A stretch of DNA of 13,437 bases from the NCBI GenBank assembly GCA_965364735.1, contig CBDTYW010000084.1:1-13437 (forward strand). Reading direction: 5' to 3'. Each line of letters opens with the position of its first letter. Positions within the stretch are counted from its first letter, which is position 1. Shown here piece after piece: positions 12,306 through 13,437 of the stretch. The notes under the pieces were generated by a model. That model was not told where the DNA came from, ran no database searches, and was given only the letters and a program-made list of their open reading frames with translations. The stretch is from CBDTYW01 sp965364735 (GTDB lineage Bacteria > Actinomycetota > Nitriliruptoria > Nitriliruptorales > Nitriliruptoraceae). The position numbers were made by a program, and so were the translations under genes.

Positions 12306-13437
12306 TCAGCCTGATCCGCTCATCGCACCTCGACCGAGCACCTGGAACGAGCAGGCCGTCACCACGGCGGCGACCCCAGCCTCGCCGTCCCCGAGGAGCC
12401 GGAGCCGAGCGCGCTGGAGCGCGAGCGCGGGATCATCACCCGCTCCCCTGGCCGCGTGGTAGGCAGCCATGAGCGGACGGGCGTGCCGGTCGGCAACGTC
12501 GGTCACGGACGCGACCACCGTCCGCGCCCCGAGCGCGAGCAGAGATGCGGACATCCCGAGCAGCTCATCGCCCGGCCGGATCGAGGCGGTGCCCGAGCGA
12601 CACGCGGACAGCACGATCTCGTCCGGCACCCGGGCGAGCGCCTCGAGGTCGTGGACGAACAGCGGTCCGTCGGCGAGCTCAAGCGTGGAGAACTGCGGGC
12701 TGTCGGAGCGGGGATGCCCGTGGCAGGCGAGGTGCGCCACGTCGGCGGTGGCGAGCTCCGCGAGGACCGCGATCGAGGTCGCGGCTGCGCCGCTCAGCTC
12801 GACCGCTTCCCTGCCACCACGGAGGCGGGCGACGTCCTGGACCTCGCCGGCAGCGTGCTCCAGACGCGGACCGGAAACGGCCAGCACGCGGCCCGACGGG
12901 CGTGCATCGGTTGCCTCGCGACGACCGCCGAGCTGTGGGACGACGCGCCACACGAGGCGCGGCGCGAGCAGGGCCAGCGGCACCGCGAACAGCTCACCGG
13001 TCGGGGCGACGTCGACGCGGGTGCCGTCCGCGAGGGCGTCGCAGCCGAGCGGGACCAGGATGCGCGCTCTGAGCTCGGCGACGACGGCATCGAGCTGCGC
13101 GACGGACCGGGCCGCCCGGGGATCGTCGTCCGCGCTCGTGACGGCGCGCCCTGCCACATGCGTCAGGCGAGCGACGTGGTCCCCGAGATCCGAGCTGCTC
13201 ATGCCGAGGCGGACGATGCGACGGATGCCGTCGACGTCCGCGACGACCGCGACGAGCTCCTCGCCCTCACCGGTCACGGCGACCATCTGGAACGCGATCG
13301 TCAGCGGCGACGGCCCGACGGGCGACCCGACCTCGTCCACGGGCGGGGACTCCCGTTCCCCCGCGGCGTGGAAGCCGCGCAGCCGGATGGCGGACTCGAG
13401 GCGAACGATCTCCGCCGGGTCCGCGGTCCGGGGCGGG
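12306..13437 (-). CDS. CHAT-domain (caspase-like) protein, C-terminal part (runs off the window)
   Basis: 376 codons are visible and the frame is open to the last base, so the N-terminus lies beyond the window. The GTG at 13340 is an internal codon rather than a trusted start, since the 32 codons before it read as continuous protein (EIVRLESAIRLRGFHAAGE). The C-terminal domain has the CHAT caspase-type dyad: His in LACHGHP (codon 12722-12720) and Cys in VLSACRSG (codon 12602-12600), followed by the usual GDELLGMSASLLALGARTVVASV. Before it is VAPTGELFAVPLALLAP, the strand that opens most bacterial CHAT domains. Proteins of this class often carry TPR repeats upstream and act as proteases, in some systems in defence or regulated cell death. 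Here partners and substrate are not visible, so the role is open. Catalytic residues are intact. Confidence 0.87.
   Translation of the reverse strand, partial: PPRTADPAEIVRLESAIRLRGFHAAGERESPPVDEVGSPVGPSPLTIAFQMVAVTGEGEELVAVVADVDGIRRIVRLGMSSSDLGDHVARLTHVAGRAVTSADDDPRAARSVAQLDAVVAELRARILVPLGCDALADGTRVDVAPTGELFAVPLALLAPRLVWRVVPQLGGRREATDARPSGRVLAVSGPRLEHAAGEVQDVARLRGGREAVELSGAAATSIAVLAELATADVAHLACHGHPRSDSPQFSTLELADGPLFVHDLEALARVPDEIVLSACRSGTASIRPGDELLGMSASLLALGARTVVASVTDVADRHARPLMAAYHAARGAGDDPALALQRARLRLLGDGEAGVAAVVTACSFQVLGRGAMSGSG

Overview
The window is high-GC, densely coding DNA (11 genes, no gap above about 190 bases) that looks like an actinobacterial chromosome. The signs are an acyl-CoA dehydrogenase/FadA2/FabG4/HtdX-type fatty-acid module, cell-wall-binding repeat type 2 domains, secreted proteins ending in LPATGGG plus a hydrophobic stretch plus arginines, a CFP30B-like double glyoxalase-fold protein, and start regions that look leaderless. 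The protein set would fit a deep-branching actinobacterium such as Nitriliruptoria, but that placement is inference and was not tested. No rRNA, tRNA, CRISPR array, insertion sequence, integrase or phage gene was seen.

Left part (1-4175): the 5' end of an acyl-CoA dehydrogenase gene reads leftward off the window. It is divergent from a rightward run of thiolase (fadA2-like), two-domain 3-oxoacyl reductase (fabG4-like) and MaoC/hot-dog hydratase (htdX-like). Together these cover all four chemical steps of acyl-CoA beta-oxidation. The shared divergent promoter region carries a perfect inverted repeat, GGTAAC-A-GTTACC, a plausible operator.

Middle (4311-6937): an exported choice-of-anchor B protein with an LPATGGG tail is followed, one base after its stop, by a small DUF952 protein. 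A class I glutamine amidotransferase follows. All three are on the + strand.

Right part (6928-13437): every gene is on the - strand. In transcription order these are a CHAT-domain (caspase-like) protein whose N-terminus lies beyond the window, a double VOC protein, a large exported protein with three cell-wall-binding repeats and an M23/LytM-like C-terminal domain, an exported LPATGGG-tailed alpha/beta hydrolase joined to it by a TGATG overlap, and a double-ACT (GcvR-like) protein. The ACT gene converges on the amidotransferase gene with a 10-base 3' overlap.

I did not find a clearly new multi-gene system. The points most worth a second look are the coupled cell-wall-repeat/LytM-like plus anchored hydrolase pair (the LytM-like domain seems to lack one zinc ligand), the operator-like palindrome of the fatty-acid module, two genes with TANNNT-7 nt-ATG starts (one with its -10 box fused to the previous stop codon), and the CHAT protease whose partners, if any, lie outside the window.
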